From Defluviitaleaceae bacterium (GTDB lineage: Bacteria > Bacillota > Clostridia > Lachnospirales > WRAX01): 6,694 nt of DNA. Below, in pieces: positions 1-5,961 of this stretch. The stretch spans positions 1 through 6,694 of the forward strand of contig WQSI01000096.1 of NCBI GenBank assembly GCA_009787945.1. Direction: 5' to 3'. Made by a program: the position numbers and the translations under genes. Position 1 is the stretch's first letter. The number at the start of each line of letters is the position of its first letter. The notes beneath the pieces were generated by a model, which was not told the origin of the DNA, did not search any database, and saw only the letters and a list, made by a program, of their open reading frames with translations.

Positions 1-834
1 CACCCCCGCCACAGTGTTTACAACCGCCAGGGAGATGGACCTCAACATGCATATAAGAAAAAATTTCCATACAAAAACCTTGCGGGCTTTGTTAACAACA
101 AGCTGTCTGACAAAATTATCGCCACAAGCCCTGCCGCCAAAATTAGCCTGGTAGAAATGGGAACAAACCAGCGCAAAACCGTTATGATTTACAACGCAAT
201 TGACGGCTTGCGCCAGCTGTCGCGGGAGGAGAAGAACGCAAACCGCCACAAATGGGGCATAAAAGACGAGGATTTTGTTTGCGCTATGATTGCACGCTTT
301 GAAAAGGTTAAAGGGCATGAATTTGTGCTTAAAGCGGCGCAAATGGTGCAAGCAGAAAATGTGCCCGTTAAATTCTTATTTGTGGGCGTTGGCAGCGAAG
401 AAGCCAATTTGAAGAAAATGGCGCAAAACTTAGAGCTTGATAATGTGATATTTACAGGCTTTGTAAAAGATGTGGAGGAGGTTTTGGGCATCAGCCACGT
501 GCAAATTAACGCAAGTTTCAGCGAAACCACCAATTTGGCACTTTTGGAAGGTCTAAGCCTTGGCGTGCCTGCCATTGCCACAGACGTTGGGGGCAACCCC
601 TTCGTGGTTAACGATGGTGTAAATGGCGTTCTGTTTGAAAGCAAAGATTACGCCGCTTTGTACAAAGCCATCATCGAATTGCGGAACAGCCCTGCCGAAT
701 ATGCCCACTACAGCAAGCGCAGCAAAGAGATTTTCAACGAGCGGTTCACCGCCCCTGTAATGACTAAGAAAGTGGAAGATGTTTACAATAATTTGCTAGG
801 GGTAAAAGCCCCAGAAGAAACAGAAGTCGAATAA
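1..834 (+). CDS. GT4-family glycosyltransferase, 5'-truncated by the window edge
   Basis: Retaining GT-B glycosyltransferase that would transfer a sugar from a nucleotide-sugar donor, probably in surface polysaccharide or glycolipid synthesis. The frame is open from base 1, so the Met at 157 is internal and 277 C-terminal residues are visible. GT4 enzymes usually have 360-400 residues, so roughly 100 acceptor-domain residues are missing. Visible signs, numbered from the window edge: an HSVYNRQ segment near the start; the interdomain IYNAIDG segment; donor-domain ARFEKVKG (about 97-104); FLFVGVGS; IFTGFVKDVEEVL; and the E-x7-E motif (E175, E183) in SETTNLALLEGLSLGVPAIA, followed by DVGGNPFVV. 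No membrane segment or signal peptide is visible, so it is cytoplasmic or peripheral. It ends in an acidic tail (APEETEVE) eight bases before a terminator hairpin and is therefore the last gene of its unit. Donor and acceptor cannot be read from sequence. The family call is firm; the pathway is inference. Confidence 0.93.
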   Translation, partial: HPRHSVYNRQGDGPQHAYKKKFPYKNLAGFVNNKLSDKIIATSPAAKISLVEMGTNQRKTVMIYNAIDGLRQLSREEKNANRHKWGIKDEDFVCAMIARFEKVKGHEFVLKAAQMVQAENVPVKFLFVGVGSEEANLKKMAQNLELDNVIFTGFVKDVEEVLGISHVQINASFSETTNLALLEGLSLGVPAIATDVGGNPFVVNDGVNGVLFESKDYAALYKAIIELRNSPAEYAHYSKRSKEIFNERFTAPVMTKKVEDVYNNLLGVKAPEETEVE

Positions 835-842
835 AAATGAGC

Positions 843-876
843 AAAAAAGCCCCCATGGTCGGTTGGGGGCTTTTTT
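843..876. terminator. Bidirectional rho-independent terminator
   Basis: A perfect 12-bp inverted repeat (AAAAAAGCCCCC at 843-854, GGGGGCTTTTTT at 865-876) flanks a 10-base loop. It reads as a GC-rich stem plus T-tract on both strands. It begins 8 bases after the glycosyltransferase stop and lies 9 bases beyond the stop of the minus-strand coat gene. It therefore most likely ends transcription of both convergent units. Confidence 0.92.
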
Positions 877-885
877 CAAACTTCG

Positions 886-1143
886 TTACCCGTTAAAAGA
901 CTGGGTAAGTTGGCTTTTAAGTTGAGAAGATGCCGCCGCATCTGCTGGGGGCGCTGGATGGTAATAACCCTTTTGCGCCGCAATTTTGTAAAGGTCGTAT
1001 TGGAATTTTTCGTCACCATCCCGCATTTGCTGGAAGGTTTGGCGAAGGTTTTGGTTGTTACATTCTGCAATTGTTTTAGCATATGTGCCAAGGCTGGATT
1101 TTACACCAGACAGCACATCATAAACCATATCTTTTTCATGCAT
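886..1143 (-). CDS. CotF-type spore coat protein (C-terminal-half homologue)
   Basis: Small protein of 85 residues (87 if started at 1149) matching the Coat F family (Pfam Coat_F). It should be a component of the endospore coat, made in the mother cell. Family-like sequence is visible as KDMVYDVLSGVKSSLGTYAK at the N-terminus, then TIAECNNQNLRQTFQQM, then a conserved C-terminal part around EKFQYDLYKIAAQKGYYHPA. The Gly-Tyr-Tyr-x-Pro-Ala block is typical of these proteins. It has no signal peptide or membrane segment. A low-complexity Ala/Ser/Gln tail follows. Two ATGs compete: 1149 is only 3 bases from GGAG, whereas 1143 is 9 bases away, so I prefer 1143. It lies downstream of the 60-residue gene with a gap of about 22-28 bases and is probably cotranscribed with it. 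The family is clear; the exact coat layer is not known. Confidence 0.88.
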   Translation of the reverse strand: MHEKDMVYDVLSGVKSSLGTYAKTIAECNNQNLRQTFQQMRDGDEKFQYDLYKIAAQKGYYHPAPPADAAASSQLKSQLTQSFNG

Positions 1144-1152
1144 ATTCATTCA

Positions 1153-1158
1153 CTCCTT
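1153..1158 (-). promoter_or_regulatory. Ribosome binding site deciding the coat gene start
   Basis: On the minus strand AAGGAG occupies 1158-1153. The spacer to the ATG at 1149 is 3 bases and to the in-frame ATG at 1143 is 9 bases. Normal spacing favours the second ATG, which shortens the protein by two residues (Met-Asn). Confidence 0.6.
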
Positions 1159-1171
1159 TAAGTTTTATTTT

Positions 1172-1354
1172 TTACAACATTCCCGCTAATTTTTGCGCGC
1201 TGTTCATAGCATCTTGCGCCGCTTTTGTGAACATTTGCTTGATTTGTGGGTCTGTGCATTTCTGGGCGTAATCATTTAGTTTGTGAGCCGTCGTAACATG
1301 TCCGCCAGCAACCTCTCTTATGGAATTGAATTCCATTTGACTTAAACCTGCCAT
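1172..1354 (-). CDS. Small spore-coat-associated protein (CotF N-terminal-half-like partner)
   Basis: A 60-residue, Cys-poor, helical protein with the sequence pattern of the small partners encoded next to Coat F proteins in spore formers: LSQMEFNSIREVAGGHVTTA, then a second helix containing KLNDYAQKCTDPQIKQMF, ending in AQKLAGML. It has no signal peptide or membrane segment. An ideal ribosome binding site (AAAGGAGGTA, 1370-1361 on the minus strand) precedes the ATG at 1354. It is the first gene of a two-gene unit, directly upstream of the Coat F gene. In Bacillus subtilis CotF is known to be cut into two small coat polypeptides, and related yra genes occur as separate short reading frames. 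I infer that this gene and its neighbour are a split version of that arrangement. The pairing is strong evidence for a coat role; direct family identity is less certain. Confidence 0.72.
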   Translation of the reverse strand: MAGLSQMEFNSIREVAGGHVTTAHKLNDYAQKCTDPQIKQMFTKAAQDAMNSAQKLAGML

Positions 1355-1387
1355 TTTCCCTACCTCCTTTGTTTTTAATTAACTTCA

Positions 1388-1420
1388 ATATTATGATTAG
1401 CATGTTTAGGCAGAATATAC
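1388..1420 (-). promoter_or_regulatory. Possible sporulation sigma-factor promoter for the coat gene pair
   Basis: Reading the minus strand, CATAATAT (1395-1388) resembles the -10 element of sporulation sigma factors such as sigma-E (CATACA-T) or sigma-G (CATA-TA). GTATATT (1420-1414) upstream resembles the sigma-E -35 element, but the 18-base gap is somewhat long. It lies just upstream of the ribosome binding site of the 60-residue gene and after the terminator of the ABC operon, where a promoter is expected. The assignment to one sigma factor is not secure. Confidence 0.3.
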
Positions 1421-1455
1421 AAAAAAATTCTCGTCATATATTATGACGAGAATTT
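1421..1455 (-). terminator. Rho-independent terminator of the ABC operon
   Basis: A perfect 14-bp inverted repeat (1425-1438 with 1442-1455) flanks a 3-base loop. On the minus strand it is followed by a T-tract (complement of the A run at 1421-1427). It begins about 4 bases after the stop codon of the downstream ABC subunit. It separates the exporter operon from the coat genes on the same strand, so the coat genes need their own promoter. Confidence 0.92.
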
Positions 1456-1459
1456 ACAT

Positions 1460-3322
1460 CTAGCTCTGTTCCTGTAAAATTCGGCTTTGCTCTTCTTTTT
1501 TAAATTGGTTGGTGTAAAGGCTGTGATAATGCCCTTTTTGCGCTAAAAGCTCCTTGTGGCTGCCCATTTCTAGAATTTTGCCCTTGTCGATGACCAAAAT
1601 GCGGTCACAATGGCGGATTGTGGACAGGCGGTGGGCAACAATGAAGCTTGTGCGCCCTTCCAAGGTTTTGTAAATGGCAGATTGGATTTTCCGCTCGGTT
1701 TCTGTGTCAATGGAGCTTGTCGCTTCGTCTAGCACGAAAATGGCAGGGTCGCCAATGATGGCGCGGGCAAAGGAAATCAGCTGTTTTTCCCCTGTGGAAA
1801 GGCGGCTGCCCCCTTCTCCCACATCGGTGTCAAAGCCCTTTTCGCTTGCCATTATAAAGTTGTAAGCGTCTACGGTTTTAGCGGCTTCTTCAATTTCCTG
1901 GTCAGTTGCATCTAGGTTGCCGTAACGGATGTTTTCGCGGATTGTGCCAGAAAACAGGTGAGGGGATTGCAAAACATATCCAAGATTAGATTGAAGCCAA
2001 ATCTGCGGCCTTTCGCGGTAGTCCATGCCATCAATTAAAATTTGCCCGCTGCAAGGCTCATAAAAACGACACAAAAGGTTGATGATGGTGGATTTGCCAC
2101 TACCCGTTTCCCCCACCAGGGCAATTTTTTCCCCCGCCTTAACATCAAGATTAAAGTCGCTTAGAACCGTTTCGGCATTTTTGTAATTAAAATTTACGTT
2201 TTCAAAAGTGATGCGCCCTGTAATTTTATCCCAGGCTTCCCGTTTAGGATTTTCAAAATCGCCATATTTCTCAATCACATCAGGTCTGTCTACAATATCT
2301 GGTTGGGATTCTAAAAGTGACATTGTGCGCTCGGCAGAAGCTTGTGCAGACTGCATTTCTGACAGCACCTGGGCAATAAGGCTTATAGGTTCGCTCATTT
2401 GGTTGGCATAGGTGATGAAAATAAACAGCACCCCAAGGGATAACCCTCCCGCTAAAACCACAGAGCCGCCTGCCCCCACAACAAGGGCAACGCCAACACC
2501 GCCAATAAGGACAATCATAGGGAAGTAGATGCCTGTTAAGGTTGCCGCGCGGATGCTTGCCTTGCGCATGCCTCCAGAAAGCCCCTCAAATTCATCAAAA
2601 TTGCGCCCTTCCCGCATAAGGGTTTTGGTGGTTTTCGCCCCTGTAATCCCTTCGTTATACGCCCCTGTAATCTTAGAGTTTATTTTGCGGCTCTCGCGAT
2701 GAGCCTTCAAAATCCGCTTCTGGAAGTAGTAGGAAACCACAAAAAGCACGGGGAAAATGGTGATTGTAATAAGGGCAAGGCGCACATCCACAATAAACAT
2801 AAAAATCACGTAAAAAAGCACCATAAAAACGCCGTTTACAATGTCGATGGCCCCCCAAGACACAATGCGCCCAATGCTGTGGACATCAGAGGTAAGCCGC
2901 GCCATTATCCAGCCTGTTGGGGTGTTGTCAAAATAGCTGAAGGACAGGGTTTGCAGGTGGTGGAAGGCGGACTCCCGCACATCTGCCGTCACATCGCATT
3001 GTATGCGCCCCGCTAACCACACAAACAGATATGTCATTAGGGATTGGAAAACAATTAGAAGGGAAACCCATACAATAAAATTGGGCAAACCAGATAAATC
3101 CCGAATATATTCCCCGCCGATATACTGCAATTCCACAAAATTGTCAATTGCGTAGCCCATTAGCAAAGGGAAAAGGGCGGTGCCCACCGCCAAAAGTATG
3201 GAAATTGCAAACATTTGGGCAAAACGCTTTTTATATCTTGCACAAAACTGAAATAGCTTCTTCCAAGTGGTGAAATCAAAGCCTTTTGTATAGTCTTGCT
3301 CTTCAAAATGATGGCTGCTCAT
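1460..3322 (-). CDS. Heterodimeric ABC exporter, catalytic-site half-transporter (BmrD/TM288-like)
   Basis: A 620-residue half-transporter: N-terminal exporter-type membrane domain with about six helices (residues ~35-325), then an ATPase domain (~370-600). Visible motifs: Walker A GETGSGKST (404-412, K410), Q-loop Q452, signature LSTGE (508-512) instead of LSGGQ, Walker B IFVLDE with catalytic E533, D-loop SSID, and switch H564 (VAHRLS). It thus supplies the catalytic Walker B and switch residues of the consensus site and an altered signature to the degenerate site. The length is normal for the family. Its ATG shares one base with the upstream stop (TAATG). Its binding site AGGAGGTG lies inside the end of the upstream gene with an 8-base spacer, indicating translational coupling. 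Family members export drugs, lipids or peptides across the plasma membrane; the substrate cannot be predicted here. A gene name such as bmrD/yheH would be by analogy only. Confidence 0.93.
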   Translation of the reverse strand: MSSHHFEEQDYTKGFDFTTWKKLFQFCARYKKRFAQMFAISILLAVGTALFPLLMGYAIDNFVELQYIGGEYIRDLSGLPNFIVWVSLLIVFQSLMTYLFVWLAGRIQCDVTADVRESAFHHLQTLSFSYFDNTPTGWIMARLTSDVHSIGRIVSWGAIDIVNGVFMVLFYVIFMFIVDVRLALITITIFPVLFVVSYYFQKRILKAHRESRKINSKITGAYNEGITGAKTTKTLMREGRNFDEFEGLSGGMRKASIRAATLTGIYFPMIVLIGGVGVALVVGAGGSVVLAGGLSLGVLFIFITYANQMSEPISLIAQVLSEMQSAQASAERTMSLLESQPDIVDRPDVIEKYGDFENPKREAWDKITGRITFENVNFNYKNAETVLSDFNLDVKAGEKIALVGETGSGKSTIINLLCRFYEPCSGQILIDGMDYRERPQIWLQSNLGYVLQSPHLFSGTIRENIRYGNLDATDQEIEEAAKTVDAYNFIMASEKGFDTDVGEGGSRLSTGEKQLISFARAIIGDPAIFVLDEATSSIDTETERKIQSAIYKTLEGRTSFIVAHRLSTIRHCDRILVIDKGKILEMGSHKELLAQKGHYHSLYTNQFKKEEQSRILQEQS

Positions 3323-5088
3323 TAGGTATTCACCTCCTGTTCAAAATCTTGCTCAATCATGGCTTGAATCTCCCAAATGCGCTTATACAGCCCGCCTCGC
3401 TCCAATAACTCTTCGTGAGTGCCATGGTCTGCAAGGCTACCTTGTTCTATCACAAAAATACGGTCGGCATCCATCAGGGTTGTAATGCGCTGAGAGATTA
3501 TGAAGGTTGTAGCGTCAGATTTATTATCTTCCAACGCCTGGCGGATTTGGGCATCGGTTTCTGTGTCCACCGCTGACAGGCTGTCATCAAAAATCAACAA
3601 CTGGCTGTTTTTTATTAATGTTCTAGCAATTGCCACACGCTGTTTTTGCCCTCCAGAAAGGGTTGTGCCCCGCTCGCCCACAAGGGTTTCATATCCTTCC
3701 TCAAATTCTGTGATGAAGCCGTGGGCGCTGGCAGTTTTCGTGGCTTCGTAAACCTCTGGGTCATTTGTGGTGTCCTTTGCCATTTTTAGGTTGCTCATTA
3801 TGGTTTTGCTGTATAAAAACGGCTCTTGCAGCACCATGCCAACATTGTGGCGCAGATGCTCCTTGGAAATATCCCGCAGTTCCTTGCCGTTTATGGTGAT
3901 GCTGCCGCTTTTATAGTCATACAAACGCAGTAAAATATGCATTAAGGTGGATTTTCCGCTGCCTGTTGCCCCTAAAACAGCGATTGTTTCGCCCCGTTTA
4001 ACAGTAAAGGACAGATTATCAAAAACCTTGCGCCCTTCTTCATACTCAAAGTCAACATTTTGAAACACAATATCCCCTTGCAAGTCGTGGGAGGTTGCCC
4101 CTTCTGTGTCGGTTTCGGCAGGTTCGTCAAGAACCTCATAAATACGCTCAACAGCCACTTGCATACGCCCCAGGTCGCTTAAAACACGCCCAAGCTGGCG
4201 CACAGGCCACACAACCATAGCTGTAAACATGTTGAAAATTACCAATTCGCCTAGGGTCAGCGTGCCGTTGTATGTAAGGAAAATGCCTACAACAAATGTT
4301 GTCATAATTTGGGCAAAACAGAGCAAATCGGATAATCCCCAATACCAAGACAGATATTTCATTTGCTTAAAATCCAAATCCCGAAATTCTTCGTTTTTCT
4401 TTACGAACTTGTCAACCTCAAACCTTGCCCGCCCAAAAGCACGGACAACACGGATGCCTGTGACACTTTCCTGAAGAACAGACTGCATTTCCCCGTCCTT
4501 TTCATCCGCAAGCTTAAAAACCTTTCGGCAATATTTGAAAAACACATAGGAAAACACGAAAATGATGGGCAAAAAGCCCATTGTTACCCAAGTTAGGGTG
4601 GCGCTTATGGGTATCATCATCACCAGCGCGAAGGCTGTGAAGAAAATAGCCCTCCCAATTTCCACGGTTTGGGCTTGCAGAAAGCGGCGCACCTGCTCCA
4701 CGTCTGCCGTACAACGCTGAATCAAATCCCCTGCCTTTGCGTGGACATGATAATTATAAGGCAGCTTTTGGATATGGTCATAAAGCTTGTCTTTCATGCG
4801 TTTTGCGGTGTTTTCGCCAAATTGAGAAATCATCCTATGTCTGCCGAAAATAAAGATAGCAATCAAAGCCACAATGGACAGATATGCCAAAGCCGCAAGC
4901 CAAATGTTGCCCTCAAAGGCTTCCACCCCTCCGAAAAGCCCCACAACCCACATAATAAAGGCGTTGGTTTGCTCCAAAGGCAAGCCCCCCAACACATTGT
5001 CAATTGTAATGCCGATAATAAGCGGTGCTACAAAGTTTGAAAACGCCGACCCAGCAGAACATACCATGGCAACAAAAAACATCCACAA
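3322..5088 (-). CDS. Heterodimeric ABC exporter, degenerate-site half-transporter (BmrC/TM287-like)
   Basis: Partner half-transporter, 588 residues from the TTG at 5088. Membrane domain to about residue 315, ATPase domain about 338-575. Motifs: Walker A GATGSGKST (373-381), Q421, perfect signature LSGGQ (477-481), Walker B LLIFDD with D502 where the catalytic Glu should be, and Q533 (ISQRITTL) where the switch His should be. These two losses are typical of the degenerate-site subunit in BmrC/TM287-like exporters, and its LSGGQ completes the partner's active site. The start is uncertain. 5088 is a TTG lying at the beginning of transmembrane helix 1, and ATG 5082 is two codons on. The frame stays open upstream to a TGA at 5154-5152 and encodes an elbow-helix-like FILFKRLRELTKGHLW, which the family normally has. 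No ATG, GTG or TTG occurs there. ATT at 5127-5125, 8 bases after GGAG, would give about 601 residues. First gene of the two-gene operon. Confidence 0.92.
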   Translation of the reverse strand: MWMFFVAMVCSAGSAFSNFVAPLIIGITIDNVLGGLPLEQTNAFIMWVVGLFGGVEAFEGNIWLAALAYLSIVALIAIFIFGRHRMISQFGENTAKRMKDKLYDHIQKLPYNYHVHAKAGDLIQRCTADVEQVRRFLQAQTVEIGRAIFFTAFALVMMIPISATLTWVTMGFLPIIFVFSYVFFKYCRKVFKLADEKDGEMQSVLQESVTGIRVVRAFGRARFEVDKFVKKNEEFRDLDFKQMKYLSWYWGLSDLLCFAQIMTTFVVGIFLTYNGTLTLGELVIFNMFTAMVVWPVRQLGRVLSDLGRMQVAVERIYEVLDEPAETDTEGATSHDLQGDIVFQNVDFEYEEGRKVFDNLSFTVKRGETIAVLGATGSGKSTLMHILLRLYDYKSGSITINGKELRDISKEHLRHNVGMVLQEPFLYSKTIMSNLKMAKDTTNDPEVYEATKTASAHGFITEFEEGYETLVGERGTTLSGGQKQRVAIARTLIKNSQLLIFDDSLSAVDTETDAQIRQALEDNKSDATTFIISQRITTLMDADRIFVIEQGSLADHGTHEELLERGGLYKRIWEIQAMIEQDFEQEVNT

Positions 5089-5135
5089 ATGCCCTTTTGT
5101 CAGCTCTCTTAATCGTTTGAATAAAATAAAATCAA

Positions 5136-5139
5136 CTCC
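5136..5139 (-). promoter_or_regulatory. Candidate ribosome binding site for a non-canonical ABC start
   Basis: GGAG on the minus strand (5139-5136) lies 8 bases before an in-frame ATT (5127-5125) that would begin the protein at its expected elbow helix. It is about 25 bases downstream of the predicted transcription start. It is too far from the TTG at 5088 to serve it. The weaker AAAAGGG at 5098-5092 is only 3 bases from the TTG but 9 from the ATG at 5082. Confidence 0.4.
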
Positions 5140-5168
5140 AATACAAAAATTTCAGCCGCGGTATAATG

Positions 5169-5197
5169 AGCATAACACAAAATTCGCTAATTGTAAA
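5169..5197 (-). promoter_or_regulatory. Sigma-A-type promoter of the ABC exporter operon
   Basis: On the minus strand, TTTACA (5197-5192) and TATGCT (5174-5169) are separated by exactly 17 bases. They match the housekeeping consensus in five and four of six positions. Transcription would start near 5162, giving a leader of only about 35 bases to the candidate ATT start, with no room for a leader peptide or attenuator. Confidence 0.6.
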
Positions 5198-5215
5198 GGG
5201 GCGGAATTTCCAAGC

Positions 5216-5245
5216 TTGACAATTATATACTGTTTGTGGTAAAGT
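5216..5245 (+). promoter_or_regulatory. Sigma-A-type promoter of the unknown membrane protein gene
   Basis: A consensus -35 TTGACA (5216-5221) is followed after 18 bases by TAAAGT (5240-5245), preceded by an extended -10 TGG (5237-5239). It lies back to back with the ABC operon promoter, the two -35 boxes being 18 bases apart. A strong ribosome binding site AGGAGGT (5258-5264) follows, 6 bases before the ATG. Confidence 0.62.
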
Positions 5246-5270
5246 AAATTCAAAAACAGGAGGTAAAATT

Positions 5271-5837
5271 ATGGAATTTAAATTAAGATTACCAAGAAGG
5301 CGAGAGCATTGGGATTTTATTGAGGTGCTGTTTTTGGTGCTAGGCAGCGTCACTGTGATATACTTCTTGACAATTGCGGTGTCATCAACAAATAATTTTG
5401 TTACTAGGCAAAATTTGTCCGTTAACATGACTTTTGAAGAAGGAGCAAGAGAACGAGGCGACCGCGGCTATTGGCTCACTGCCGTTGACAGGGTTTTTAA
5501 CCAAAACAGTTTGCTTGGCAGCTCTGGTGATTTTGTCCTCAGCGGCAACTGGACATTTAACGCCATAGAAGCCCGCGGCAGGTCTTTGCGCATAATGCGC
5601 CTTAACAGGCGGGAAATGGAACGTTTTCACGTAACCAGCAGCAACGAATCAGGGCAGGTTACTTTGTGGGTTCGTCAGGCTGGCCCTCCCACCACCACTG
5701 TCCAAGTGGATTTGTCAGGGGGCTTTGATGACTACATAGATTTAATCGAGCTTGGCATTACCCCTGGTTGGGCGGCGGAGTTTACCTTGGAATTTGTTAG
5801 GGCGGAAGATGTTGACGTGTGGATTAGTTGGCGATAA
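5271..5837 (+). CDS. Hypothetical single-pass membrane protein with extracytoplasmic domain
   Basis: I do not recognise this 188-residue protein. It begins with a basic stretch (KLRLPRRR, residues 4-11), then one hydrophobic helix (about 17-37, IEVLFLVLGSVTVIYFLTIA). A soluble part of about 150 residues follows. By the positive-inside rule the N-terminus is cytoplasmic and the bulk lies outside the membrane. No lipobox and no cysteine are present. The C-terminal half alternates hydrophobic and polar residues (GNWTFNAIEARGRSLRIMRL, then QVTLWVRQ, VQVDLSG, FTLEFV, VDVWISW), suggesting a beta-sandwich domain. The start is well supported by AGGAGGT 6 bases before ATG and by a promoter with perfect TTGACA. 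It diverges from the ABC exporter operon across a 182-base gap (from the TTG at 5088), so a functional link is possible but unproven. No clear terminator follows, so readthrough into the next gene, 124 bases on, is possible. Confidence 0.82.
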   Translation: MEFKLRLPRRREHWDFIEVLFLVLGSVTVIYFLTIAVSSTNNFVTRQNLSVNMTFEEGARERGDRGYWLTAVDRVFNQNSLLGSSGDFVLSGNWTFNAIEARGRSLRIMRLNRREMERFHVTSSNESGQVTLWVRQAGPPTTTVQVDLSGGFDDYIDLIELGITPGWAAEFTLEFVRAEDVDVWISWR

Positions 5838-5961
5838 ATTTTTGTTCGGGATTTTGAACACCTCTATGGTCATTCTGCTCCCCAATGCGTTTATCGTTAA
5901 GGGGTAGGTCAAAACAATATGGAACAAGATTGATTATTTTACGTCTTAGTAATGGAGGTGC

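Noticed and set aside
157..834. Glycosyltransferase gene starting at the Met at 157
   Set aside because: The frame is open and family-like (HSVYNRQ, LAGFVNNKLSDKIIATSPAA) back to base 1, there is no ribosome binding site before 157, and a start there would cut the protein inside the GT-B fold.
910..1161. Plus-strand reading frame of 83 codons across the coat gene region
   Set aside because: It is antisense to the recognised Coat F gene, has no ribosome binding site, and its translation resembles no protein; it is a shadow.
2699..3016. Plus-strand reading frame of 105 codons inside the ABC operon, and similar ones at 4669-5040 and 4874-5242
   Set aside because: All are antisense to well-supported ABC coding sequence or its leader, lack ribosome binding sites and show no family-like sequence.
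5162..5167. Perfect TATAAT on the plus strand as a -10 box
   Set aside because: The bases 17 upstream (CAATAC) do not resemble a -35 element, and a better promoter with TTGACA lies nearer the gene it would serve.
5100..5200. Leader peptide or attenuator controlling the ABC operon, as known for bmrCD
   Set aside because: Only about 35 bases separate the predicted transcription start from the candidate start codon, and no small frame or competing hairpins are visible.
5843..5860. Inverted repeat TGTTC/GAACA after the 188-residue gene as a terminator
   Set aside because: The stem is only 5 bp with an 8-base loop and no T-tract follows, so it is too weak to call.
5838..5961. Separate promoter for the SLH-like secreted protein gene
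   Set aside because: The best pair (TTGTTC and TATGGT around 5842-5870) matches poorly and I cannot separate it from chance; cotranscription with the upstream gene is equally possible.
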